DNA from: Synura sp. LO234KE
Lineage: Eukaryota > Sar > Synurophyceae > Synurales > Mallomonadaceae
Assembly: GCA_015143735.1 (NCBI GenBank)
Contig: VKHC01000016.1
Coordinates: 1 to 28,995, forward strand
Length of the DNA stretch: 28,995 nt
Direction: 5' to 3'
Part shown: positions 1-10,581 of the stretch, one piece after another
How the letters are laid out: each line of letters begins with the position of its first letter
How positions within the stretch are numbered: position 1 is the stretch's first letter
Position numbers and translations under genes: made by a program
Notes under the pieces: generated by a model
Seen by the model: only the letters and a program-made list of their open reading frames with translations
Database searches by the model: none
Told to the model about the DNA's origin: nothing

Positions 1-15
1 GTAATTAACTATAAG

Positions 16-202
16 ATTTTCCGGTGATATGTTAAACTGGAGCGAAGCTCAGGCTGATGATGCATTAAACAAAGATATCACACTGCTACTTCTAGTGGAC
101 ATTGAGCAACACCTTTCCGTTGCTCAAGGTACAAGAACGGGGGTGAACTCTGCGCTAGCACTAATACTACCGTGGTTTAGTGGTGGTACGCACCTGATTT
201 AG
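16..202 (+). CDS. 3'-terminal exon of an unrecognised gene (partial)
   Basis: The window opens inside a likely intron whose acceptor AG is at 14-15. From base 16 (entry phase 2) one frame stays open for 61 codons to TAG at 200-202. The frame includes ...NWSEAQADDALNKD..., then a Leu-rich stretch (TLLLLVDIEQHL), and ends ALALILPWFSGGTHLI. The even mix of charged and hydrophobic residues looks coding, and the other frames are broken. No family is recognised. The gene runs convergently toward the - strand gene ending at 389, with 186 bp between the two stops. The rest of the gene lies upstream of the window, so length and function are unknown. Confidence 0.45.
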
Positions 203-388
203 CCCTCGCTCGGAGACTCATTTAGGCGCCTTCTTCGCGCTTTGCTCGCTAGTTTACTTTGTCTGTTGCGTCTTGGTAGAAGTTAAGATTGTTGCGGCCT
301 TATGATTTCTCATCCCGTTCGGTCTTATAATTAGATTCATCGATTTAATCTAACTAAAAATATTCGAAACAAACAAATGTATTTACTC

Positions 389-1007
389 TTATTTCGCGCT
401 GCTCGACACCTTAAAATATGAGATGATCGGATAATTAGCGTCTTCATTCACGTACGATATATGCTTATCCACAATCTCAGCAATATCGTCAGCTACACTA
501 TCATATTTTTGATTGATAACTGGGGTGCTCAATACTTCAATAATTCTTTGCGTGTTATTTCCGGTAAGAGTAAATTTTTGCGCCGGAGGTGAGTCCAATA
601 TAAAAGCTGGTACTATAATGGCAGCTGCACGAGACCTAAATATTGCAAGTAGGAAATTTTAAAATTTTCAAATATTAAGGTAAGTACTTGATTTTTTCCG
701 CATCGTCGGTGCTGTCGAATCCGTGAGGAGAATTTGAACTCAAGAAATTTCTGTTATAATCATCTCATTGACAGCGATAAAGATTATTTAGAAGAGAACC
801 TTTGAGCACCGTCTATTATTGATTGGTAGTATTCTGGATTCTTCCGGTTAAGTTGAGTGCTTTCATTTATAACTTCAACGTGATCTGATGTATCGTGACC
901 ACTGGTTTGGTCATTTTCTGTTATATTCTCAGATAAGAAAACTGCTTATGAAGAATGAGTGGCTATAGTAAACCTCTTAGCTTCAGGCATGAACAAAAAC
1001 AACCCAT
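389..1007 (-). CDS. N-acylated small protein, LAMTOR1/p18-like (Ragulator anchor candidate)
   Basis: Four exons can be joined on the - strand: 1007-974, 917-800, 750-688 and 635-389. The introns are 56, 49 and 52 nt, all GT-AG, and the phases agree (1, 2, 2). The product is 153 aa. It begins MGCFCSCLKLR: Gly2 for N-myristoylation, with Cys3, Cys5 and Cys7 for palmitoylation. This is the dual lipid anchor typical of LAMTOR1, the protein that tethers Ragulator and Rag GTPases to late endosomes or lysosomes. Size (human LAMTOR1 is about 160 aa), an acidic linker, a helix around YYQSIIDGAQRNFLSS and a C-terminal stretch starting VLSTPVINQKYDSVADDIAE resemble the LAMTOR1 layout. Overall identity is low, so the name is an inference. 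An alternative acceptor after base 942 would give a 32-nt first intron and eight extra residues. Other MGC-type acylated adaptors remain possible. Confidence 0.55.
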
Positions 1008-1083
1008 TTTATGTTTCGAAGTTTTTTTTATGTCACAGTTTTTGTTTTCACAACAAACCTATTTCTTTACTAGGTAGTAGAGT
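1008..1083. promoter_or_regulatory. 76-bp bidirectional promoter interval
   Basis: Only 76 bp separate the start codons of the - strand acylated-protein gene (1007) and the + strand helicase gene (1084), so both 5' UTRs and core promoters must fit here or overlap coding sequence. The interval is T-rich on the + strand, with an uninterrupted T run at 1022-1028 and a CTTTACTAG segment just before the helicase ATG. No TATA box or other named element is evident. An in-frame TAG (1078-1080) lies immediately upstream of the helicase ATG. Confidence 0.45.
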
Positions 1084-2799
1084 ATGGCAATACGTAGCTC
1101 AATATTCTTAATTCTTCTTTTCTCTCTCTTTGGTTCGTATTCTACGTTGAGAAATAGTCTAGAATCATTAAGCTTTAGATGTGGTCAGAAATTTGTCTTC
1201 CTATTTTCCAAATTAGACTCTGATACGGAGGAGCCGTTTATATTTGCCGGTGTAAAATTCTACCCGCCAATATCAAAATCGCTTGCCAAGTTTGGGATAT
1301 CAACACCTACCCTGATCCAAGATGCTGCTATTGGACCTCTGATGGCAGGTGTTTCAGCTATATTGCATGCGGAGACAGGTTCAGGAAAAACTTTAGCTTA
1401 CTTGTTGCCTTTAGCTAAGCGATTGAGTAGATACAATCTTGAAGATCAGTATCCGCTACAAGCACTTGTGTTGGCTCCGACTAGGGAGCTTGCAGCCCAG
1501 GTAAATGCTCTCATAACTGCTTAGGTTAGTTTTCGTTAATTCCCAACTTAGATTGCTGGGGACGCCAGTAATCTCTTAGATCGAAGTACTGGTAAATTGG
1601 ACGAATCTCCAGTATGCTTGTGCTTAACATGTCCGAAAAATGGTATCGATAAAGTTTCTGCTCCAGTTGTTATTAGCACTCCTTCCGTATTTTTGGAAAT
1701 GCTTCGTGTATCCTCTGCACAGGCATTATCTTATCTCAACTACTTGGTACTAGATGAGGTTGATAGCTTAATAGAAGTTGCGGGTAAGTACTCGAGCAAT
1801 GATCAAAGGAGAATAATTCGAGGCAATAAGAGCCCTACAAGCGAAATAATCTCCGTTCTCATGTCGATGCGGAGGCAAATTCAACTCCCATTTGAGGAAA
1901 TACAAATCGTGGCTGCCTCTGCGACAGTTGGTCGTCCATTGCGCAGGGAACTTTATAAGCTACTTCATTCAGAAAATATCGCTGGAGGTAAATTTGGCGA
2001 TATGAAATCCCATCGGGGCCAAACGGCGTACGGCGATTTTCCGGTGATACGAGGAAACACTGCGGAACAAAACAAGGCTGCTGTCGCTGGAATATATTCT
2101 GACTCCAGCCCTGCGAAGGAGATGGTGGAGCAGGATGGAGAGGGTAGCGGCGGCGGTGTTACACGTTATGTGAGTATCCCGCGGTCGATCTTCCACATCG
2201 CACTACTGGGAGACGATGACGACGACCCCGACCACCCTAAAAAGGACTTGATTCGAAGGCTTGCTGATGCCAAGTCGTTTTGGGAGAGTTGTTCCTCCCG
2301 CAAGGCCATGCTATTTGTGCCGCACTACGAGGACGTCACCTACGTGATCGGCGTTCTGCGCTTCTGGGGGGTGGCTGGAGTAGTCGATATGCAAAGTAAC
2401 CTTGGGCTCGCTCCTCCAGAATTCACGAAAACGTTAGCTCTGGATCGCCGCCCGTCGACCGCCAGCGAGGTGTTGGAGCGGGTGCACCGGTCCGGAGTGG
2501 GATTATCCGGTTCCCGCTCGCTTGTTAGCTCCACCGCGTTGGAAGCACCGCAGAATCAGCCTCCAGAGATAATCGTGCTTCCGGCATCTGGTACTCGTGG
2601 TCTACACGTCGAGAATGTAGATTTCGTGTTTCTACTCTTCGCGCCTAAAGTGATGGACGAGTATTTACACTTAGCGGGAAGGACGGGAAGGTCGGGACGG
2701 AGCGGTACGGTGGTGACCATGGTAAACCTCGAGCAGTTGAAGAGACTTCGCTCATGGCAGGAGGCGCTAGGAGTACGATTTGATGTGAAAACGCGATAG
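1084..2799 (+). CDS. DEAD-box ATP-dependent RNA helicase, organelle-type, with N-terminal signal peptide
   Basis: Two exons, 1084-1500 and 1552-2799, flank a 51-nt GT-AG intron in phase 0; joined product 554 aa. Helicase core motifs appear in order: Q-motif region FGISTPTLIQ (about residues 70-79), motif I AETGSGKT (96-103), Ia PTREL (132-136), II DEVD (207-210, a DEAD variant), III SAT (262-264), motif V-like GTRGLHVENVDFV, and VI HLAGRTGR (512-519). The enzyme would unwind or remodel RNA using ATP. Residues 1-20 form a basic-then-hydrophobic segment (MAIRSSIFLILLFSLFGSYS) like an ER signal peptide, followed by a Ser/Arg-containing stretch. Helicases are not secreted, so this suggests import into a complex plastid, or less likely another organelle. 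A long Gly/Asp-rich insert (about residues 290-380) lies between motifs III and IV. The in-frame stop upstream of the ATG supports the start unless another exon exists. Confidence 0.85.
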
Positions 2800-3435
2800 C
2801 TCTGCCATTTACTTCTCCTGTTCCCTGTTGTCGCTTTCCTAGTCGACGATTTCTTGACTGTTGACATTATGATGTCGTTGGCCAATTCATCTAGCCATTC
2901 CTGAACGATTGCTAATTTACGGTGAAGAACAATAATTTATTTGTAAGTCATGCAGGAATTCCTTCAAAATCCGCATGATTGTTAACAGCTTATTGGCCAA
3001 AAAAAACACACTAAATCATTGAATCCACGGGATTTGCCCCATGGTTCATCGGAGGGGGTTTGGTTTCATGTATTTGTCGTAGTTCCTTAACAACTATCAA
3101 TTTCCCCCAATATTAAAACCAAGGAAACAAGCGTCAAAAGTCTTAGATCCTCAGCTCGCACTCAAAATCCTTACCATAATGGTGTGCATACTTTAGTATA
3201 AAAAAACAAGTACACGACCGCAAAAGTACCGCACTTTGTTAGGAAAACTAAATACCTGGAACTTTTTCGGCAAAATACTAGTATCCGCTAAATATTCCTA
3301 AAGTACGGCTCAGCCTAACAAATTGACCAACTCACAGAAGACTTGCCGAATGATGGCCAATATTTGTTTGTAAGGTTTTGATTTTGCAATTTTTATTCGC
3401 AATGTTGACATCAAGTTGAGGCACATATCTTTATC
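2800..3435. other. Intergenic, no feature seen
   Basis: A 636-bp stretch between the helicase stop and the next candidate ATG. It is AT-rich with many stops in all frames and short A and T runs. It should hold the helicase 3' UTR. No RNA gene, repeat or convincing exon was recognised. Confidence 0.5.
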
Positions 3436-4364
3436 ATGAGGATAGCATCAGAAGCTTCTTGTGATACATTTAGAACTACATCATCTATGCCTTCAAAAGC
3501 TCTGGCGACACAGCTCCCGAAATTTGGCGCTTTCGAAAAATTCGAAACGAACGTGCAAAACCCGCTTCCATCACCTACCAAAAATAGTCACCGTGAGGAG
3601 GAATGTAACTCCAGAGTGTTCCTGAAGGCTTGTGATGCACCAGCTAGCCCACTTAATCCAGATCGGGATAAAATATTTAATTTTCCAGGAAATAATTTTT
3701 TCCAGCAAATTTCGCAGTACAGCACCTCGCCTCAAATTTTTGCATTTGGGGAATCTGTTGGAGCCGCGAAACCTTCGGAAAAGCATGATGGGAAAGTTCT
3801 TTGCTTCAATCCACACAGCCTCTTTGGTGTTAACGGAAACGTAGAACATCCCAAAGATAATGAGAGAGCGGCCAGTTTGGAGCGGCTTCTTCTTTCGCGT
3901 GGAGGCGACAACTCTCGCTTTGCAGGAGGAGTGTCATAGCTAGTTTGAGATACGTATCTGTCTAGCGTCTCTGTTAACCACGTGAGGCAAGCATATTAAC
4001 TGCTCATCTTTACACCAACTTGTCCAACGACCGAAACATGGCTCCCCCATCTCCACGCCATCGCTATGGATGCCACGGAGCACTTCCGCGAAATCTAGGG
4101 CTACTTCACCCTCGAAAAAACGGATGGTATCGAAAGTATCTTCGAGGACATTGGTGAGCCCGTCCCATGGCCCCCGACTATCAACTCGTTGTGGTCAAAC
4201 CTTCTGGCTGCGGTAGAAGAGGTGTTGACGTACTTTGAGAACACGCTCTCAGACTGGAGGACTCGGCACCAGTGGCGACTCCGCGTCTTATTACGAGATT
4301 CTCGGCTTTGGCGGAGAAACCGCATCACATGGACTCTTTTGCATGCTTGGATTTGCCCCTGTAG
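3436..4364 (+). CDS. Probable three-exon gene for an unrecognised Ser/Pro-rich protein
   Basis: Exon 1 (3436-3930) encodes 165 residues, largely disordered, with short motifs such as LPKFGAFEKF and PLPSPTK and a basic-ended helix (SLERLLLSRGG). A phase-consistent model joins it through intron 3931-4098 to 4099-4190 (GYFTLEKTDGIESIFEDIGE...) and then through intron 4191-4252 to 4253-4364 (LEDSAPVATPRLITRFSALA...), ending at TAG 4362-4364; about 232 aa. Both later segments look coding and cannot be read through without splicing, because TAG at 4096-4098 interrupts that frame. The donors (GTGTCA, GTGGTC) are weak. A rival model with a 61-nt intron (3931-3991) continues in another frame to TAG 4214-4216 and gives a Ser/Arg-rich tail. 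No family is recognised. A pseudogene is also possible. Confidence 0.4.
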
Positions 4365-5179
4365 TCGTTGCCTGCTCAGGTTGCGGTCTTAGGTAGATTT
4401 TCTATTTCTAGCAGTTAATCTTTTTGCCCCAGTGCTCCCACTTAAAGCGCTGGTCTTTCTTTTCCCGAAATGCGTTTCCTGGCATTTCACCTGGTGTCAA
4501 CGTCGTGCGGAAAGTTTCCTTCTTTTCTCAGCGGTTTTCTGTTTTTTATCCTCTTGCGCGCCCCGCCCCTGCTCTTGATGTGCTTCCGGATGATAGTCTA
4601 CGCCTCCTCTCTTTAGTATTCATCATGCCCCCGCCATTTGCACGCGTCCCCTTCCACCACCTTGCATTTTAACATTAGGCACTCCAGTTGCATTCACCTG
4701 GATCTCCCTACTCCCCGCCACGGGGCTTGCCCTTTGGTTCCCAGGGCAGTGGTTCTTTAAGTAGAGGTGCGGGTATTTGATTTTTCATCATTGTCTTTTG
4801 ACATTTATAGTCCCACACTAATTCTTAACTATCTATCTATCTACCTATCAATCAAGATTTTCGGTAAATCTCTTTATCTTTAGTGGATTATTATCGCTTG
4901 CTGATGAAGCAAACCATGAGGTTTTCATTATTTGATTCCCGCTTTATTACTAATCTTAAGTCATTTCATCACTTCCCTACATAAATTTTTCATCTGTAAC
5001 TAAATCGTGGAGGCCTCCAGATGCAGTACTGCTCCATTTGTCAAATCGATAACCGGCTTTAATAATGGAAATGAACGAGGGGGCATCGGAGTGATAAGCA
5101 CACACCAAAAAAATGACCTTAAAACAACAATGACGATGTTTGGAAGGCCGAGAAATGAGAATTATGTCTTAATGCGATC
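4365..5179. other. Intergenic between convergent genes; contains a CTAT tract
   Basis: An 815-bp stretch lying between the 3' ends of two convergent genes. It is pyrimidine-rich on the + strand around 4400-4740. A short imperfect (CTAT)n microsatellite lies at 4827-4853. Open frames on either strand are short and low in complexity, and I see no gene or structured RNA. Confidence 0.45.
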
Positions 5180-8100
5180 CTACGACGATTGCTGTAAAAG
5201 TAAGTTGAGCGCCTCTTCGACATTTCCCTTTGCAGCCGCGAGGGCAACTCTTACCGGTTCCCGCGCAAACCCCATATCCATGAGTCGAATCTACAAATAC
5301 AAAACAGAAAACCGACTTAGATTTCTTACACAGATAAAATGCTGAAATAGCTCCCGGGAATAGCGAATAATGGACGGCTTGCGGAGACGGTGAATCTTCG
5401 TGAGACACGTGGTGTTTCCACTATACAGCAGAGTGAACCGAGTAGATTCTTGTGTACACCTACCTCACTGGCATACGTGGAAGAGGTCACCTCGTTTGTA
5501 GAGGCGTGAGGAGGAACAACTTGAGCGTAACGGTTGTTACTGCCAGGCGGTTGGTTGTATTGATACTGTTGGGGTTGATTCGGAGGTTGTTGCGAGGAGT
5601 ACTGCATCTGCTGCGGCGCCAGATGGGCAGTGTAGTTGGACTGATACTGTTGTTGAGTGTGGTGGTGCCCTTGCGGGTGATAGGGCTGAGAAGTGGCAGG
5701 ATTGGAATTATTATAATTCTGGTGGTTAGGGTAATGCAGAGCGGTCTGGTGGCCCGGTGTCTGGTAAGAGGTTAGCGAGACTTGTGGCTGTCCCTGGTAA
5801 CCAGCAGTAGCGGGGCCGGGGACTTGATTACCCAGGGGGCTCGGCCCGTACGAGGGCTGCTGACCGTACGGCGCGGAGTGAGCTGGATTCAAATGGTCCG
5901 CTGTATAGCCGTATCTCCCTGGTGTGGGTACTGCACCTGTCATATGGGCCACATATATCATGCGCAGTTACGCAACGTGTTGGGGTAGGGTATGGCGGTG
6001 TCACCGTGAGGGGTAGCGTCTATGCGTTGATAAGCTCCGTCATTGGCCGCCGACGGGACTGACGATGCCATGGGGCGGGACGATCAGAACATACGAATTC
6101 ATGCTGTAATACGAGATACCACCTGGCTCCCTCACGCCGACGTTGGCTCGAGCAGCTGGTAGACCGCCACCGACGAGATTTGGAGGGAGGCCATCCACCG
6201 GCTCTCCATAGGACACATTGAAGGGCGACGGACCAGCAGATGATTTCGGGTCATCAATCAAGCCCCCTGACAATTAGAGAAATAATCAGGTCCAATCGAA
6301 ATGAAAACAGTGCTCGAACAAATCGTGCGGTCATCCCAATCCAGTGGAAGTGCGGACATGACTCTAATACCCGATCACCGCGCGCGGTATGGACGGACGT
6401 AAGGAAAGGATGGTTTATGGTCAGTGTGAGGGCGCATAGGAGATGCGATGAATCTTAGAGGACTCGAAATCGAATTATGCGCTCACAAAAATGGAAAAAA
6501 ATTGCCGGATATCGAGCAAATAATGTAGAAACAAAAGCACATATTAATGATCAGCGGTAACGGAGCACGATGGTGAATATAGCGGAGTTGCATCAGGCGA
6601 TACAATCAAGTGAAGGGATTTTACGTTAACAAATTTTTTAAAACAATTTCCACGTTTTACCCTGGACCAGTCGGTCTAGGCGAATCCTTGTGCGCTAGAT
6701 ATCTATCGGCCGTGATCTAGGCGCACGCCCTCACGGAGAGGTTCGTCATATTGTAATCATAACACATGCACTTAGGAGTATAAACACACACGCATTCATA
6801 CCGTAAGAAACTCCTCCGAGTGTCTTTCCGCCCCGCTCTTCGTCGGTCTCTGCAAACTGCAATGCAAACGCGTAGTCTTTGTCTTCCTACATCATTTATA
6901 GGTGATAATCAGAGCTAGAAATACGATATAGTCAGAACAATCTTGAAGGGCGGCCCAATGCACAGTGCCATAAGAGCTGAATTGGAATCCAAGACTACGA
7001 TAGCAACTATTCCAATTCAACCCACTCAATAAAAGAAGAGTCCACGTCATAACGGTACGAATTGCATGACCACGAGGAGGAAACGCACCCCATCTACCTG
7101 ACTTTGCGCCCGGAACCCGTGGGAGAGATTCATATCGTACTCTTGTCGGATGAGCTGTTGGGTGAAGCTTAGGTCGTCGCTCGACTGCAGCAGAGCGGAC
7201 AAGCGCGACTGCACCGAAGCAAACACAGTTACGTCGAAGCATAGACCAAACTGCACGTACGCACAGTACTAACCTGTAAGTTGGCATAAAATATTAGCCC
7301 CGATTGAATCTGTGCATGAAGGGCGAAGAAATGGGTGGAGCTTTTCTCGAGCGCCGTTAAAACTTTATTTCTCTCCACAAAAAGTGGGTCCACTTCTCTA
7401 GATCTCTCAAAGGCTTCATTCTCCTTTTTGATGGCGGTCAACAGCTCGTACTGAACGTCGAGCAGGTCTTGTAGTTGCTTTCTAATTTGGTCCAGCAAGG
7501 ACATTTCTCTTGCTATTATTTCCTCGGGGGAAAGCTTCAGGTCGACGATTTGTTTTAGTATGGTGTCCGTGCGATCTCGAGCAGACAGTTCCCCCGCAGA
7601 TTTAACTAAAGCATCGCGATCCTCAATCACTTTCGCGAGCTGAAGCAGCAGCGTCTCGAGGTTAGTGGTGTCTATGGCCTCCACAGTTGGGACTGGAGGC
7701 CCCGACACGGGCACCAGATCAGGGTCGTCCAACAGAGATACCTCCACCGTCTTCGGCGCCAGTACAGCGGGTGCGGCGGAGGAAGAGGCAGCAGGTCGGG
7801 GCAGCATCCGCTCCAGGTATGTGCGCGACTGACCCATATACTGAGAGGCCTCGATGTTCTTCGTCTCCTGCAGTTCGGTGAAAAGAATAGCGTCGTTCTC
7901 ACGAGCCTTGGTAAACGCTTCCTTCATACGCATCACATTTATTCGGATGTCTTGATTCAAGACGGTCGAAGGCGTCCCCGGATAAGAGGGGTAACGGCAA
8001 TGAAACGCCTCGTCACTTCGTTCCTCTCGAGCCAGACTTGATTCGATACTTTCGAAAGTGCTCTGAGCGCGCGCCGCCGCCGCGTCCAGTTCCGTGTATT

Positions 8101-10132
8101 TTGACCTCAATTCCGCCAGTCCACCCAAGGTCTGCACACGGCATATCTTCTGCCACAAGTTCTCAGGTAACCCCCCTCCTGATTTATAACTCTCTAAACT
8201 GCCTGAGGAGGGTGGGGACAATAGGTTAAGGCAGCGAGCACACAGACCGTGAAGCGCAACCAAAATAAAGATTGATCGTCCGGGGGACGAGTGGGAAGGT
8301 CTACAGCAGGAAGGGAGTAGGAAGGGTTACCTGGCAAGCCCATGTCACTCAAGGTTCCTCGGCCCTCATTCGTGACTGCTACCGAGTCGTACGCCAGCTG
8401 CTGGACGGCGGACTCGAGCTGCTGTCTACAGTCGGTGATAAGAGCGCGCACCGATTTGGGGACGAGGTCGACCAGCAGAGGTTTCTCATTGTTGTAGTAC
8501 TCGGGCAAGGGACTCGGCTTGACAGTGTTCGCGGCCCCTGATTGATTCGAATGGTCGCGGGTCACGAGTCCCGCACGGGGACAAGGTAGGGCACGTGTCA
8601 TGATATCGCAGACGCAACTAGGGTTGAACATAAACATGAATGCCCACAGCCCTGATTGGAGGACGTACCTAAATCAGGCAGATCGGGGTCATTCGGGACG
8701 ACCTCCCGGTATATGCTGCGATTATCCCGCTCCACCACCTCCCTCTCCTTGACACAGGTCTGCTGCAATACTTCGGCGGTCTTCCACAATGCGGGAGACA
8801 GATTCTTGGCTCGCGCCACCTGCAGGGCGCCCCCCAGCTTCACCTCCGCTCGACGGAATCTCGCGATTTCTTCCCCATAGCCCACGCCTGAGGCACAACG
8901 CGGGGGATTCGCATATTTGAGAACTCAGATATACTTAAGTGAGCTTATTGGCGGGATTGATAACTCTATGGAGTATCCTTGTTAAGGCGGATGGAGATAG
9001 TCCCGTTCTAATACGATAGCTACGAACGGCTCCTGAGTACTCGCTGCAAATCCATTTTCCCAACAAATTTTTTATTCGAGATAAAAAGCATGGCATAAAT
9101 TGCATTCAAATTATGCTTAAGTGCAGTTAGATAAGTCTTGCCCATTGTGACTACACCGGATTGGGATCACTCGCATTCATCTACCTTCCGTTCCCTCAAT
9201 ATTTTCCGTATATTCCGTGTAGAAAATGGCGGTCTTTTTTATATTACCGAATCTATAACCATCGTCTTCGGATGTCATACCTGTCTGAGCGGCAGTCTCT
9301 TTGGCGAGAATCGCCCCCCAGTATTCGGCGGCTCCGGCGAACTGCTTCGCTTGGAAGTCCATGTGACCAGACCACGAGGGATCTAATACCGTCAAAATCA
9401 TTCCCTTCTGAGAATGACCAAAAGCCGAAGTGTAGTATATGGAAGCTTGCATGGCAAGTTTTGCGAGAATATTAGGCTTCATTCCTGAACCAGGCGCTTC
9501 CTTTCGATCCCGAACAGCCTTCTCGTAAAAACACGCTTGTGCTTGAGCTAACATCAACTTATAGTATTTTTTAAAGAGCGATGTGATCATATATCATGCC
9601 TTACATTTTTGACCATATCTAAACCATCGTCGCTAAGGTCAGCTGACACGCCACCTTTGATATTTTTTGTTATTTCTGTTTTAATGAAATCGAAAGTTCC
9701 TGCCGCTTGCAGAAAGTGCTTGCAGGCCGAGCGAATCCCTTCATCGCTAGATCGCTCAACTTTGCAACCTCGAACCGATTCAAACGAGGCCAAATTCCAA
9801 AGCACGCAAGCCCAGTCATAGTACAATGAATGACTTTCGTATCTAAAACTGGGTTTGTAAGCATCAAACCATGGAAATTTAAACTTTATCTCTGCTTCAT
9901 AGCCAGAAAAACGCGTGACGAGAAACGATAGATGATAATTGTACCGCAAGATATTTTGCTTTCCAATGTCATTCGGTTCAACGACAGACACCGCCGAATG
10001 TCGGGTTTGCTGGAGGCTAGTGACGTCTTGTGCGAATTTTCCGCTCTCATCACCATACTGATTCTTGATGAAAGCACTCAGGCATGGTGTAATGTTGTAA
10101 GGTTCACTTCTTTTGGCTGGGATCGAAAGCAT
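5180..10132 (-). CDS. Bro1/ALIX-family ESCRT-associated protein with C-terminal UBA domain
   Basis: Eleven exons on the - strand: 10132-9605, 9557-9281, 8887-8669, 8537-8331, 8178-7274, 7208-7098, 6856-6802, 6266-6123, 6058-6005, 5936-5464, 5290-5180. All junctions are GT-AG with matching phases, giving 1027 aa (human ALIX 868). The Bro1 domain (about 1-370) contains family signatures: LMLAQAQACFYEKAVRD, AAEYWGAILAK and YGEEIARFRRAE. A coiled V-like domain follows (about 370-750), starting with PLLVDLVPKSVRALI and ending SSDDLSFTQQLIRQEY. Then comes a Pro/Gln/Tyr-rich tail (about 770-991) like the ALIX region that binds ESCRT partners. The last exon adds a UBA fold (992-1027) with the MGF loop in IRLMDMGF and GNVEEALNLLL at the end. 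Known role of the family: linking ESCRT-III and ubiquitylated cargo at endosomes and in membrane scission. An in-frame TAA just upstream supports ATG 10132. Donors at exon 8 and acceptors at exon 10 have nearby alternatives. Introns of 393 and 535 nt could hide small exons. Confidence 0.88.
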
Positions 10133-10581
10133 CAATTAGTTAGGAATATTCTTGCAAACTTAGTAAAAATGTGAAAGTTGGGGTGGAAAATTGGGGGGCT
10201 TAGTTAGAATTTTTGTCGATATGACATGATTTAATAAATTTCACCGTAGTCTCTCACCTTTCCATAAATGTAATTTTATGATAGTCAGATTGACCCTAAA
10301 TTTTAAGAATGTAGTACTATCTGACTGTGGCAATTTGGTATTGTGTCGTGTTAATATGTATATCACAAGGAAAAATGCCACTAGTAATTTTTCCAGCTTA
10401 AAATACCCCTGTTCAAAATTTTTTATTCCATTATCTCCTTTACTAACTTTGTGATATCTTTCTGCCTCACGATCCTTTAGTAAATCGCTTTGGCGAAATC
10501 AGGCAAAACAATGCTACTAATACGAAAGCTTTATTGATTGACCCTTCATTGCGCTTTCTCAATTCATTGCATTTAGAAGGG
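10133..10581. promoter_or_regulatory. Divergent intergenic region between Bro1 and kinesin genes
   Basis: These 449 bp separate two divergent start codons, so they must contain both promoters and 5' UTRs. The stretch is AT-rich. No TATA box, CAAT box or repeated operator-like motif stands out, and no open frame links to either gene. Confidence 0.4.

Noticed and set aside
1784-1841. GTAAGT inside the helicase second exon as an intron donor
   Set aside because: The nearby acceptors give 47 or 58 nt (frame-breaking) or an improbable 39 nt, while the frame reads through intact between motifs II and III.
3436-3939. PKFGAFEKF taken as a RIN4/NOI-type motif
   Set aside because: Only PKFG matches. 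The following tryptophan and PYT part of the NOI motif is absent.
7672-7902. Short open frames opposite or alongside the Bro1 coiled-coil exon, including 7687-7881 on the + strand
   Set aside because: They are out-of-frame shadows of a GC-rich exon that matches the ALIX V domain in one frame.
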